NCBI GenBank assembly: GCA_024803745.1
Contig: JANJXV010000025.1
Location: 19,708,610-19,772,609, forward strand
Length of the DNA stretch: 64,000 nt
Direction of reading: 5' to 3'
Source: Megascapheus bottae
Taxonomy: Eukaryota > Chordata > Mammalia > Rodentia > Geomyidae
In this document: piece after piece, positions 39,716 to 51,520 of the stretch
How positions within the stretch are numbered: the first letter of the stretch is position 1
How the letters are laid out: every line of letters starts with the position of its first letter
Notes under the pieces: model-generated
The model's input: only the letters and a program-made list of their open reading frames with translations
The model's database searches: none
Told to the model about the DNA's origin: nothing
Made by a program: the position numbers and the translations under genes

Positions 39716-40219
39716 CTACCTTTTGTTGTATCATCCCTGCATTCAGTTGCTGTTAGCTCTGCACACAACTTTGTAAAGGTAGTCTGTAAGGAAAGTAGCA
39801 ATGCAGAAGTGTGAGAGACACATGGTAAACTGTTCCCAACACAGACTATCTCTGAAGGAAACTCTATTTGAAGTATATACAACAATTGACCCATGGACAA
39901 ACAAATATCCGACACTAGGGAAGAGGTTAAACAGACTGTTGTTGAAATAATGTCCTATTGTTTTTTTAAACGCTATCTGAAATGGCTAGTGACGATGGTC
40001 ACCATTAACTATAACGTGCCAAGGCCAAGGCATGGTTTTATTCACTATGTAGAATCATCTCTTAGAGAGCAACATTGAAAGAACATTTATTGAAGTGTTC
40101 ATTGTTTTTCCCTGTGGTGGTTCCAGGGTCAATTGTTTTTCTTCCTTTAGTGTTTTTTCCCCCATTTTTTCTGTAATGAACAAGTGTTACTTTTATAATG
40201 AAAAAGAGAAACCAAGATT

Positions 40220-40370
40220 GAGTGTTTTGGAAAGCAATGCCCAGCATTCGGAAATTGGCAAAGAGGCATGAAATGACTGGAAGTGGAGGGGGGAAGATTT
40301 CAGTTAAATTAGGTGTCCAATTAAGCGATTTGCTTGACTGCAAAATATCTTTTTGACAGACAGTTAGTTC
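40220..40370. promoter_or_regulatory. Possible conserved non-coding element
   Basis: Repeat-free block with GTTAAATTAGG and TCCAATTAAGCGATTTGC (NK-homeodomain-like) within 40 bp. Tentative. Confidence 0.25.
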
Positions 40371-40732
40371 TGGGCCAGTCAAATGTTTCAGCGGTGAGTT
40401 CTTATGGAGCAGTTAAAGGGATTCATGATGTATGTGTGGAGGCTATGGTAATTGGGAAAGTTCTTTCAATGGTGGCTTAAGCAGGGCTAGCTGTGCTTTA
40501 ATTTTCTTTCTTGAAGTTGTTCTGATTGGAAAAGTCAAGTCATTTTCCTCACCAGCCTTAGAACTGAGTCTAGTAAGGGTCCTGGGGTTTCAGGATGGAA
40601 TTTTCCATTGGTATAGGAAGTTATATTCTATTCTGTATCTGTTGGATACAGAGTTAATAGTAATAGTGTTAACATTATTGTACTAAGGATATAGTATCAA
40701 TAACAAATGTACATGTAAGTTCCAGACATTAC

Positions 40733-40775
40733 ACTATATATATATACATATATATATACTACTTTATATATGTAT
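40733..40775. repeat. (TA)n-rich low complexity
   Basis: ACTATATATATATACATATATATATACT and the following TATATATG. An AT-alternating stretch. Confidence 0.85.
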
Positions 40776-41254
40776 CAATTTCTACAACTAGTAAGATCAA
40801 GGTCTCTGGAAGCCAAAGAATTCACAGTATGTCTAAATGCAGGCAGTCAGACCCTGAAGACTTTGTTCCCAGGTTCTGGACTTAGGTGTTACAATTTTTA
40901 CACTTTTTCTCTGTTTTTCTAGGTAAGCTGTTCTGATTTACCCCTGAGGCAAACTGGGTTTATTGCATTTGTTGAATTTTAATTGATATTATCTTTCATA
41001 TTCCACAAAACTTAGAGATGAGGTGGCATATTAGTCAGAACTCCTTGAGCTACATTTTGCTTTTGTTCCTTGATGCTTTATGCAAGTAAAATATCACAGG
41101 TAAACATGGAGCTCAAGTATGGATACACCAGGTGCTTGAATGGTATACTTTGGAATCTGTTTGGTCTTTAACACTCAGCTGTCTTCATCTGAGTTGATGT
41201 CATTCTCAGTCGAGCCTTTCTGTTGGATTATGTGTAGTTCTTGATTCTTTTTTT

Positions 41255-41460
41255 CTTTCATCGTAATAGGTTCTAGGATTTAAACTCTGGGCCTTGAATT
41301 TGTTGACCAGGTACTCTACCTCTTGAGCCACCCTTTTGCTTTAAGTTATGTTTTAACTGTGATCTTACATTTATGCTTAGGATGGTTTTGAACTGAATAT
41401 CTCTTGATATCCACTTCATGGATATCTAGAATGACAGATGTGTGTCACCACAAAGGACCA
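41255..41460 (-). repeat. Type B SINE, old
   Basis: TAGGTTCTAGGATTTAAACT, TACTCTACCTCTTGAGCCAC and ATATCTAGAATGACAGATGT retain the order of the dimer but at high divergence. Confidence 0.6.
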
Positions 41461-41536
41461 GCATCATTCTTTTTACTGTTTGACTTCTAATAGAATTGTG
41501 TGGTATAATCTACATACCAGAACTCTTCCCTACTTT

Positions 41537-41747
41537 TTTTTCCTGACAGATAATTTATTTATTTATTATTGTAATTAATAGAAGGGTTACATTATATTCA
41601 CCAGATAGAAGATACATTTCTTAACAATCATTGCTACTCCATTTCCCTCCCCTCAGCTTGTTTTTTCCCCTTTCCTATCCTATTTCAAATAAACAAATAA
41701 ACATATATACAATATATCAGATAACAAGGTAAGATGAGAAATAACAT
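41537..41747 (-). repeat. L1 3' end, 5'-truncated insertion with 18-bp duplication
   Basis: The body reads AATTAATAGAAGGGTTACAT and CATTTCCCTCCCCTCAGC, the reversed L1 3'UTR. The perfect target duplication AGAACTCTTCCCTACTTT lies at 41,519-41,536 and 41,748-41,765. Confidence 0.88.
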
Positions 41748-41842
41748 AGAACTCTTCCCTACTTTAAGTGCACAATCCAGGGGTTCTGAACAAAAGAGGA
41801 CATGAATTTGGAGCTGTCTGTATCTACTTTATTATCATATGA

Positions 41843-41995
41843 AGAGATGGAGAAAGAAAGGCAGAGAAGAGAAATGGAGGGATGGAAGGAACAAAGGAAG
41901 GAGCAAGAGAGAAAGGGAGAGAGACAAAGAGATATGGAGAGAAAAAGAAAGGGAGGGAAGGAGAGAAAAAGAAAGGGAGGGAAGGAGAGAGTGTC
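41843..41995. repeat. Polypurine (GA-rich) tract
   Basis: AGAGATGGAGAAAGAAAGGC and repeated AAGAAAGGGAGGGAAGGAGA units (two adjacent copies at 41,945-41,987). Mirror-symmetric purine tracts can form H-DNA. Confidence 0.9.
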
Positions 41996-42094
41996 TTGTC
42001 ATTAAGTCCTGTTCTTGGTCCCTGAGGTTGATGTTCTTGACTCCTCCTTTTTTTCTGTGACTCCAGATTGATGGACCAGTGACCCTTATTTAAT

Positions 42095-42420
42095 TTTATT
42101 ATTATTATTATTATTGTTATTGTTATTGGGCTTGGGGCTTGAACTCTGGGCCTGGGCTGTACTGGAGGTTTTTTTTTTTGTTGTTGTTGTTGTTGTTGTT
42201 TTTTGAGTGATGGGGCTTGAACTGTAGCTGTCCTTGAGCTCTTCAGCTCAAGGCTACCACCCTACCCCTGGACCACAGCCCCACTTTCCCTTTTCTAGTG
42301 ATTAGTTGGAGATAAGAGTCTTAAGGTCTTTAGTGTCCAGGCTGGCTTTGAAACTCTATCCTTAGATCTCAGCCTTCTGAGTAGCTAGGATTACAGGTGT
42401 GAGCCTCCACAGCCGGCTCT
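42095..42420 (-). repeat. Simple repeats plus type B SINE
   Basis: (ATT)n at 42,096-42,127, a first partial SINE start GGGGCTTGAACTCTGGGCCT, a (TTG)n at 42,178-42,201, and then a second full start GATGGGGCTTGAACTGTAGC running to GTGAGCCTCCACAGCCGGCT. The duplicated SINE start suggests two insertions or an internal duplication. Confidence 0.75.
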
Positions 42421-42479
42421 TCTGAAGCTTTTTTTGTTCAAGGCTAGCACTCTGTCACTTAAGCAATGTCTTCCTTTTT

Positions 42480-43030
42480 TTGGCGAACTTAGCAGCCCTT
42501 TCTAATGGTTAGGGCAATGATAGCAAACAGAGGGCTCAGTTTGAGCAAGAGCTTGCCCTGGGCCTCACAGCTTTCTCTCTTTATTAGCACTTGGTGCCTG
42601 CAATTTAAGGCACTGCAAGGCAGATGAGTTTATGGTGGAATTTGTAACCCGCCATTAGAATGGCACAGCACAGCCCCTGTGCCTGACCAACTGTCAGGAC
42701 TTAACGAAACAGCAATAAAGAAGGAGCTTTTAGTTAATTAGCCATTCTTTTCCTTCCTGACTTGGAGTTTTATGACTCTACTTCTAGGATAGGGTTTTAT
42801 TGTTCTGGAGGACAAATCAAGCCCAAACAAGGGTTCTTCCCCTGACTCTGCTTCTTTAATTTAAATTTTTCCTTTGTAAGGAGACACAAAGTGTTATCTC
42901 ACCTCTCACACAGTTGGACTGTGAATTTTTGAAAGAGAGAGCCAGAGCTGACATTTATCGTTGTGATCTCTTTCTAAACTCCATGGGCATTCATGTTAAT
43001 TAGGAACAAAGTTAATGTCTGTTGTCTAAA
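42480..43030. promoter_or_regulatory. Possible conserved non-coding element (strongest candidate)
   Basis: A 550-bp repeat-free block rich in homeodomain-like motifs: AGTTAATTAGCC (about 42,732), TTTAATTTAAATTT (about 42,856) and GTTAATTAGGAACAAAGTTAATG (about 42,995, with a SOX-like AACAAAG), plus TTATCTCACC. No coding frame. Enhancer role is inferred. Confidence 0.35.
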
Positions 43031-43289
43031 AAAAAGATGGAGGGATATACATGAAATTCTGTGAGAACTGCCTGCAGTTTACAGTGCTTTGAAAGAAAGG
43101 TCTCAAGAGCTCTTCTGGCTCCTTTTTTCACCCAAGACATGGAGTGTGGGAACTCTAGTTTACATACGATGGATCTCCACTCAGAGACAGACAGGACTTA
43201 AAGACAGCAAAGTTAGGACTAGGAGACCACTTGCATGAAGTCTTTTTAATCTCTCAGAACTCCCTGCTTACATAGGCTGTTTTGTATGT

Positions 43290-43520
43290 TCTGGGAATGG
43301 AGGGTAGAGGGATGGAAGGGTGAAGGAGTGGGTCTGTGGAGAGGAGGTGGGGTGGAGGGATGGAGGATCTGATGGAGGAATGGAGGATGTGGAAGGCTGG
43401 AGGGGTGAGGAAGGACGTGGGGTGAAGGTAGAGGGCACAGGAGTGGAGGGGTAGAGGGATGGAGGGATGGTGGAATGGAACAGTGGAGAGATGGAGGAGC
43501 TGGAGGGGTCAGAGTATAAA
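43290..43520 (+). repeat. G-rich GGAGGGATGGA-type degenerate minisatellite
   Basis: Repeated GGAGGGATGGAGG, GGAGGGGTGAGG and GGTAGAGGGATGG variants. The plus strand is G-rich with many G2-G4 runs and almost no C. Open frames on both strands here are low-complexity artefacts. Confidence 0.88.
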
Positions 43521-43529
43521 AGGAAGAGT

Positions 43530-44790
43530 GGAGGAACAGAAGAGAGAGTATATGTGCTGTTTCAGTCCTGTAGTCTGTGAGCACCCATTAGCACTGCATT
43601 CATTGAGGCTGGCCTTTCATGCAGAGCTGAAACCTCATTGGATGGAGGAAACTTGCCTCCCCCCTTCCCTTGGTGGGAGCAAAGGATCTGTGAGCTGGGG
43701 TGATTTCATTTGTGTCCATGGTTGTGTGGCTATAGAAAAGGAAGATCCTTGTGTAGTTTTTCCTTGAAACTCAAAGTGAAGTGTGGATGCTTGCTGACAT
43801 GTCCCCAAGTCCTCTGCTGTATTGGATGGGGCAGGGGGGAGGGGGCATCTAAATACTTTGGTAGAGGAGGTGTGGGTGCAGCCTCGTGTCTGCATGGTTT
43901 TCTGGTTTCAGTATTTCCTCACCAGGTCCTCTCTGATTCCTGTAGAACCTTCTTTACCCCTCTATTAGGAGAGAGAAACATAAGAGGCTTGGAAAGGCTA
44001 GGTGATTGGAAACTTGTTTATTACAGGGCAGCTGAACTCTATGAGGGGAATTATAAAGAAGAAACATGTAAAGTTGTGTCATTCTCTTGTCACTTAGTTT
44101 TATATTCATGGCGCAGTTACTGTAGCAGAAGTGATTTCCTTCTTGCTGCTAATAGTTACTGTTGCATCTGGGCTAAGAGCTTTATGTATGTGATCTCTTG
44201 GATATGTTTATTTTCTAAGGGAAGAGATAGGCTCAGAGAGGTTAAGAACTTATCCATAGTTACTGGGCAGTGGAGTGTGGCATCTGACATTTGGCTTCTG
44301 GAAACAGTTCCAGATTTTTTTCTCCTTTCATTACCTACATAATTTACTTTGGGTGTGAAGAGGAGTGCATGGGAAAGAAGGGAAAAGAACCGTATGGGGA
44401 AATAGAAAGTAGGGATACGAGCTCTATTTGTGGCCAGGAGCTATAGTAGGAGTGGGGAGAAGAAAAAGAAAGGATGGAGGATAGATGAATAATTTAGAAG
44501 TACATCCTACCTATGTTTAAAGATGGTATAAGGAATCTCAGTGAAACTGTTGATCAACAGGAGGTCTCTTATTACTTGAGAAAGCAGTAGAGGGTTATTC
44601 TGATTAAAAAATAATATATGCACATCTGAAATTCCATGGTGAAACCTCTTGTTAACAATTAACGTATATTCAAAAACAAGTTACAAGAAAGTAAAACAGG
44701 CTTTATTGAAATGAGCTCCAGGAAATGGAAATAAGATATTTTTTCTTTGTTTCTTTTCATTTCTCCTCTTTCCCTCCATTCTTCCCTTCC
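43530..44790. other. Intergenic, one MIR relic
   Basis: A MIR core in reverse at about 44,185-44,300 (GGGAAGAGATAGGCTCAGAG, AGAACTTATCCATAGTTACT). A 210-codon open frame here has no recognisable homology and partly overlaps this MIR. Confidence 0.5.
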
Positions 44791-44799
44791 TCTCTTCCT

Positions 44800-44985
44800 T
44801 CGTGGGACTTGAATTAGGGGCCTGGGCACTGTTCCTGAGCTTCTTTTGCTCAAGGCTAGCACTCTGCCACTTGAGCCACAGTACCACTTCTGGCTTTTTC
44901 TATCTATGAGGTACTGAGGAATTGAACCCAGGGGCTCCATGCATGCTAGGCAAGTACTCTACCACTAAGCTACATTCTCAACCCT
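44800..44985 (-). repeat. Type A SINE, older subfamily
   Basis: GGGACTTGAATTAGGGGCCT, CTTCTTTTGCTCAAGGCTAG, GAGGAATTGAACCCAGGGGC. Preceded by a TTCC-rich tail (44,760-44,800). Confidence 0.8.
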
Positions 44986-45039
44986 CTTCTTTTGTCTTGT
45001 TTGTTTAATCTAGTTTTTGGAGGTAAGAGGACACAGAAA

Positions 45040-45245
45040 TGGAGGGACAAAGGGGGAATAAATGTAGCCGTGGTACTCACTAGATGCTATGTTAAAAATG
45101 AACTATACAACTTTGTGTGTGGAACGAAACTGGGAGAAAGTGAGAGAAGTGTAGATGTTGTCCCAAAAGAAATATACTGTTTACCTGATGTGTAACTGTA
45201 ACCCCTCCGTACATCATCTTTATAATAACAATTATGTATATGCAT
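45040..45245 (+). repeat. Interspersed repeat of unknown family (possible old LINE 3' end)
   Basis: GGGACAAAGGGGGAATAAAT and then TAACTGTAACCCCTCCGTAC, ATCATCTTTATAATAACAAT. A reversed relative of the terminal part lies at about 46,230-46,310 (GTTATTATAATGGTGATGTA, CAGAGGTGTAGAGCTAC), which shows it is dispersed. The ending resembles L1 3' ends in layout but differs in sequence. Confidence 0.5.
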
Positions 45246-45266
45246 ATACATATATATATATATATA
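45238..45266. repeat. (TA)n low complexity
   Basis: TATGCATATACATATATATATATATATA at the tail of the preceding repeat. Confidence 0.85.
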
Positions 45267-46224
45267 AGAAAATGTCACAAAGGGGTGTGTTAGAATTGTT
45301 TTAGAAGAGGGGGGATGGTGTGAGAGAATGTTAGAACGGGTTGAGTTGACTGATTGTATACATGTGTTGAAATATTGGAGTGAAACTCTTCATTGTACAG
45401 CTAAAATAAAACAAAATGCAATCAGTCAGCGCACAGCTGGTGACTTCTCTGAGTGCTGCCCTTTGGCTTTGTGATGACTGGAGCCTGAGCCTTATTATGA
45501 TGGTCACTGCATTGCTTGGAGCACACAGGACCTCTTTTGACTGCTGCCTTTAGAATTAATAACATGTTGGCTTCTCAGGGTGGATAAGGCTATTATTAAT
45601 ATTTTTAACAGTTGGAAGTAATTTGTAGCTGAGTTGGGTGAAAATGGTAGATGATCAGGCTCATTACTACAATTTTATTGAAATGAAATTTATCTTATAG
45701 TAATGGAATTGATTTCCTTTTTTTTTTTCTGGTGACTCTGGAGGGCAATTTGCCCTGAGCAGTGGTTTTCAGAAATTTTCACAAACCTCCACTAAGAGGA
45801 AAGGAGAATGAATTCAGACCCAGAATGTAAGATCTGAACCAGGCTCATGCAGAGTGTCTTACATAGTTGTGAATTCCACACTCTACTTCCCCACACATGT
45901 ATTTCACATTACTCTCAGTGTTAATAGATTACTGTCTTGTCCAGCTTTGGGAACATGGTCATGCTTGTACTAAAGCTTTGTTTGAAGCAGGAGTACAATA
46001 GCAGTCTCCTTGGAGAGCTTGTTTGCCCAGTGGGAGAGTCTCAGCCCTAATGATCTAGACTGCTGCTGGTTGTCTAGATTGGTGGATATTGCTTCTGACT
46101 CTTATCTCTTTCCATATATAATGAGTTGGCAATATAAAGTTCATTTGAGCTTTGTATCACAGTCAAGTAGCTAGGATTACAGGTGTGAGCCTCTGAGCCT
46201 TGTCCTTGTATTCCTTTACTTTTT

Positions 46225-46330
46225 AAATTGTTATTATAATGGTGATGTACAGAGGTGTAGAGCTACATAAGTCAGGTAAAGAATACATTTCTTTTGGGAC
46301 AGTGTTATTTCTTTCCTCATTCTCTTTCTC
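46225..46330 (-). repeat. Reversed copy of the 45.0-kb repeat's 3' end
   Basis: ATTGTTATTATAATGGTGATGTACAGAGG reversed parallels CTGTACATCA...ATAATAACAAT of the 45,040-45,245 element. Followed by a C/T-rich stretch. Confidence 0.5.
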
Positions 46331-46389
46331 TTGTATTCCATTTTAACATCAAGGATTGTTGGTCAGATTTGATTCTAGCCATTTCCTAA

Positions 46390-46605
46390 AGAAATCTCTA
46401 AGTTGGGTATCGGTGGCTTACACCCATACTTGTGGTTCAAAGATAGCTGGGACATAAAAGTCTTCGTAAGACTCTTCTCTTCAGTGAACCACTCAAAAAC
46501 TGGAAGTAGAACTGTAGCTCAAGCAATAGAGTGCTAGGCTTGAGCACAAAGAGGTCTAGGGACAGCACCAAGGCCCTGAGTTCAAGCCCCACAATGGATC
46601 AAAAA
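46390..46605 (+). repeat. Type B SINE, plus orientation
   Basis: GTTGGGTATCGGTGGCTTAC, GTAGCTCAAGCAATAGAGTG, CAGCACCAAGGCCCTGAGTT. The left half is shortened. Confidence 0.68.
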
Positions 46606-46609
46606 ATGA

Positions 46610-49070
46610 GAGATGTCTAGAGAGTAAAGTTAGGAGATCCTCCTTGTGGCTCAGTAGACTGCCCCCTCCCCCATCATGTATGTGTCTCGAATACTTAAAA
46701 TAAGGTCTGCTTTGCAAAGAAGATAAGAGTCTGTTTCTTTGAGAAGCAATCATTGCATCTCCCAAAGTATAGGAAAAGCTTGTGGCATGTGGGAGTGATA
46801 AACCTGGAAGCTGAGAAGGTTCTAGAATAGATTGGCTGAGATTGGAGGCTGAGAAGGTTTCAGATGTCTAGAGAGTAGGGAGGGTCCAGGAATCTTACCA
46901 AGTGTCTGTCCCAATGTCACAGAGGATTTGGGGTCCCCAGAGGCCTCATTTTCTCTGCAGAAACTCTCCGGTGATCCCAGTGACCATCATGTCATGGACA
47001 AGACACCTTCTCGTGGCTGGCAGGAAGTCTGGCCTCTAGTTGCCCCAACAGAGCCCAAAATGAATAGTGCTGTCTTTGGACTTGATATCTGCAAGACACA
47101 TAGCAATGCAGGAAGCCTTTCTAAGCCTGTATTTCATTTTCCTCTCATTTTGAAATGGGGAAACTGAGGCTCAGAAAAGGAAAATGACCTGTTCAGGGTC
47201 ACACAGCTGCAAGTGGGAACCTCTGGATTCAAGTAGAGGCTTTTGAACTGCAGGTCCTGATATTCAGTCTCCTAGATAATGCTGAATGGTCCAGATTAGA
47301 GTCTCAGTCCTGATGCATGGCAAATCTGAAGGAATGCAAAGCAGGGCAAGGATGCAAACTTAGTGTACCTCTGCCTGTGGATACTCAAAGTAGAGTTACC
47401 AAATAGAGATGTAGTGGTCACTGATCATGGCACACTGGGTTTGTAGGGCTGTGTTGGGGGCCTCTGAGATACTTACTTTGCAGATGGATGGCTCTTTCCT
47501 GACCCAGACTGCATTTCTGCTGGGTGATGTGTATGCAGCTGTAGAGCCAGTCTCTCCACTTGAGGTGGTCCAGGGAGCTTGGGAAACACTTCATTTCCTA
47601 CCTCTTTACTTGATCTTGTTTTTCAGGGGACCCTAGTGAAGTCTCCATTTCAATAAACAATGCTGAAGTGACAGATTTCAGCTTTAAATGAAACTGGATA
47701 CCATAAAGCTGGAGACAAAGGCTTATAAGTCACTGTCAGTTCTAGACATTGCAGAGAAATGATCTTTCATGCTTTGCTCTCCACAGTATCACTTTCCTGA
47801 GTGGCCATGTGCATTCTATCCATCAAATGCACAGAACATGCAGGAGAATCATATTTAAAGTCAAATACAAATCATAGATTTGTCTTCCTAAGGGGAAAGA
47901 GAAATGTGTCATGAATCTTGGTTTTCATCTTCTGATTACCATGAGATTCACTTTTCAAAGCTCTAGAGGATGAAGCTTTCTCAACTTCCTCTTCTTTTTC
48001 ATTATTATGACTATTATTATTATTATTATTGATATCTGATATAGGTATTCAGGTAGACTGAATCAGTCTTGCCTTCCATGTCTCTGTGGGTTAGGCCTTT
48101 AGAAAAGTGGCCTTGAAGAAAAGTGTTCTCTAACGAGAAAACACTTAGATGAGGATGATCTAAAAGAAAAAAAAATCCATCACCTAAAATACTTCCTCTT
48201 TTTGTGGTGGAAATAGCTAGAATCTTACAGTGATCTGTTACATGGAAATTTGGTTTTATAGTAGCTCCTATGTCAGTGTGTTGTTATTTTGGAAGGGCAG
48301 ATCTAAGGGGAGGAGACCCAGGTCAGAAGTGTCCAGAGTTTCAGGGATGACAGTATCTAATGGTTCAATAGTGGGCTACCCTGGGGTTCCTGGGATAACC
48401 CCTGATGCCTTCAGGTTACTCATAAACACACAGGGGACTTGCTGATAGTGACAGTGGTGCAGAGGGAAACCACAAGAGTGCTCAGAACTGCTGGCCCCTC
48501 TCCAGTGGTAGCTCACTTAGTCACAAAACCATAATGAATGACAGTTTCTCCATGGAGAGCAGAGATCCAGGAAGCCTACACACTGGCTCAAAGAATTGCA
48601 CAGCTAGAAATAGTGGGCCACAGGGGCCCAGGGCTGCCCAGATACCAAAACCGATGTCTGTATCTTCACAAATCTCACAGGCTGGCTCAGTCAAGTACAC
48701 TAAGGCTGAGGTACTTAGGAGGGCTTGGAAGGGACGACTCCTTCATCATTGGCAGACACATTGTAAACTCTTAAGTGAGAATGGCTTTGAATTTTCCTGT
48801 CACCTCAATTTGATATGAGACATGTGGGATTTCTAAGTTGACAGAGAAACCTGATTTTAGAGAGGCTGGAAGACAAACATCTGTGAAACATCACAGGAAC
48901 AATGTCAAACATCTGTCTTCATGAAAGGCAATGCAGAGGTTTGCAGTTTACAGCCAATCCATCTTGGGTTTGGGATGCTCACAGGTTAAAGGCATGTTGA
49001 AGCTATAAGAGTGACTAGTTAATTTACTTTGTATTCCTGTGAGATTTTTTTTATTGTTTCCATTTAAAAA
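46610..49070. other. Intergenic, MIR relic and (ATT)n
   Basis: A well-preserved MIR core in reverse at 47,145-47,275 (TGAAATGGGGAAACTGAGGC, GGGTCACACAGCTGCAAGTG) and (ATT)n at about 48,010-48,030. No exon was supported. Confidence 0.6.
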
Positions 49071-49079
49071 TTTCTGTGT

Positions 49080-49280
49080 GTGTGTGTGAGGGTCCTGGGG
49101 CTTGAAATCAGGGTCTGGCACTGTCCCTGAGCTCAAGTTCAGCATTCTACCACTTAAGCCCTAAGCCCCAGTTCCACTTCCAGCTCTTTGGTGGCTAGTT
49201 GGGGGTAAGAGGCTCAGGCTTTGAAGGATAATCCTCAGCTCTCAGCCTCCTAAGTAGCTAGCATTTCAGGCATGAAAAAT
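49080..49280 (-). repeat. Type B SINE
   Basis: GGTCCTGGGGCTTGAAATCA, ATTCTACCACTTAAGCCCTA, CTCAGCCTCCTAAGTAGCTA. Confidence 0.75.
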
Positions 49281-49894
49281 GAGAATCTCTGAGTTCATCT
49301 CTAGTGAACCTAGAAAGGGTGAGGTCAGTTATTTTGGTTCATTGGCACCTGTGGAAGGACAAAGAGGGAGAGAGGGGGAGAAAGAAGGACAGAGAGGGGG
49401 AGGGGTTGGAGGAGAGAGAGAATATGAGGATGAACATGACAGTGACTTGCTGGGCATTCTAACTTTGGATTTTGTTGGAAGATCTTTTTAAAGAGTTGAA
49501 TTTTTTTTTCAAAAAAGAGATGTTGAAGCCCCAATCCCATAGTACCTCTGAACATGACTTTCAGTGGAAGCAGAGTCTTTGTAGATATCATTAGTTAGGA
49601 TATACTGTCCAGTATGCCTGGTGTCCTTTAAAGCAGGACAAGGTACAGAAAGGGTGGACATCCTGTGATGAAAAAGGCAGGGGCTGAAGTGATGCAGGCA
49701 GAAGCCAAAGTACATGGGATAGTGGGGGGCTGGGAAGGCATAGGAATCTGAGAAAAAGTAAGGATGGATCCTCCCTGGGAGGCCTTTTGAGGGGACAGGG
49801 CCTGCTACCACTTCCTTGTCACACTTCAGCCCTGAAGAACTGGGAGAGAATAAAATTTCATGTTAAACTGCCTGCTTTATGGCACTTTTTATAT

Positions 49895-51074
49895 ATTTTT
49901 ATTGTAGTTAATAGAAGGGTTACATTATATTTGCCAGATAGAAGGTACATTAATTCACATACATTGATACTCTTTCTCATGTCTTGGTCCCCATTTCCCT
50001 CCCCCCCACCACTACCCCTCATCTTGTTTTCCCTCCTTCCCTATCCAATTTCAAATAACCAAATATAAATATATCCAATATATCAGATAAGAAAGTAAGA
50101 TACTGTAACAATATGAGATAATCAAGGGATAAAAGAGATGAGAGATAACATAGTACATTAAGGACAACAATCACTCATTATATGGCTTTGGTTTCTATAT
50201 CCTAGAGGTCCTTTCATTTAGTGTCATACTATATGGCCTTATGTATCTAGGTTTTGCTCTATTGCAAATCTCTGCTAGGAGAGCCCAAGGTTTCTACTGA
50301 TTATGACAAATGAGGGAAACTATTGAGCCTATGTTCCTTTGAGTCTGGCTTACTTCACTTAATATGATTTTTTCCAAGTCTTTCCATTTCCTAACAAATG
50401 GGGTGATGTCATTCTTTCTGACAGCAGCATAGAATTCCATTGTGTACAAATACCACATCTTGTTGATCCACTCATCAACTGAGGGACATCTGGATTGGTT
50501 CTATATCTTTGCTATGGTAAATAGTGCTGCAATGAACATCGTTGTGCTAGTGGATTTAGTCTGACCTTGTTTCTGGACAATTGGGTAAATGCCTAGTAGT
50601 GGAATTGCTGGGTCATAGGGGAGCTCTATGTTTAGTCTTTTGAGGAACTGCCATACTGCTTTCCATAGTGGTTGAACAAGTTTGCACTCCCACCAGTAGT
50701 AGTGATCCCTCCTGGCCACATCCCCTCCAACATCTGTTGTTACTAGTTTTCTTGATCCTGGCCATTCTAACTGGAGTGAGGTGGAATCTTAGAGTTGTTT
50801 TGATTTGCATTTCTTTTATGACCAGAGATGTTGAGCATTTCTTCATGTGTCTATAGGCCATTTTTGTTTCTTCTTCAGAGAAGACTCTCTTTAAGTCTTT
50901 GGTCCATCTTTTAATGGGATGGTTGTTTCTTTGGAGATTAGTTTTGGGGCGATTCAATTTTTTGAGCTGTTGATATGTTTTAGATATGAAGCCTTTATCC
51001 GTTATGTGGTTGGTGAAGATCTTCTCCCATTCTGTAGGCTTCCTAATTAAGTTACTAGCTATGTCCTTTGTTTG
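49895..51074 (-). mobile_element. LINE-1, 5'-truncated (3' part of ORF2 plus 3'UTR)
   Basis: The minus strand encodes the C-terminal part of L1 ORF2 from about 51,074 down to a stop near 50,295, with motifs [47 protein letters not shown] and MFIAALFTIAK. It is dead: a frame shift lies near 50,700 and an in-frame TAG replaces the Trp codon after FTIAK. The 3'UTR follows to 49,895. Target duplication TGGCACTTTTT(T)ATAT flanks it (49,880-49,894 and 51,075-51,090). Its truncation to about 1.2 kb is typical of target-primed reverse transcription. Confidence 0.93.
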
Positions 51075-51124
51075 TGGCACTTTTTTATATCAGCCCTAGG
51101 AAATGGATCTGGCTTGTATTCATC

Positions 51125-51520
51125 TTACACAAAACATGAGCTGGGCTTACGCCTGTAATCCTAGCTATTCAGGAGGCTGTGGTCTGAGGATCGCAGTTTA
51201 AAACCAGCCTAGGCAGGAAACTCTATGAGACTCTTATCTTCAAGAAACTACTCAAAAAACAAAACAAAACAAAACTGGAAGTGGTGGCGGGGGGGAAGGG
51301 AAATGGGGACAAAAACATGAGAAGGGGTATCAATGTATGTGAAGTAATGCACCTTCTATCTGGCGAATACAACTGTAACCCTTCTATTAATTACAATAAA
51401 AAAAAAGAAAAAACTGAAAGTGCCACTATGACTCAAGTGATAGACCTCTTGCCTTGAGTAAAAAAAGCTTTGGGACAGTGCCCAGGCCCAGAGTTCAAGC
51501 CCTATGACCAGTGAGGGGGG
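51125..51520 (+). repeat. Type B SINE (+) interrupted by an L1 3' end (+)
   Basis: The SINE left half is 51,128-51,284 (GAGCTGGGCTTACGCCTGTA, AAACCAGCCTAGGCAGGAAA). The L1 fragment 51,293-51,410 reads GGGGTATCAATGTATGTGAA to TTAATTACAATAAAAAAAAA. The SINE resumes AAACTGAAAGTGCCACTATG to GAGTTCAAGCCCTATGACCA. AAAACTGGAAGTG/AAAACTGAAAGTG is the slightly diverged target duplication. Confidence 0.85.

Noticed and set aside
43710..44342. 210-codon open frame, plus strand
   Set aside because: Longest frame outside NOMO, but no recognisable domain, no supporting promoter or splice context, and it overlaps a MIR relic.
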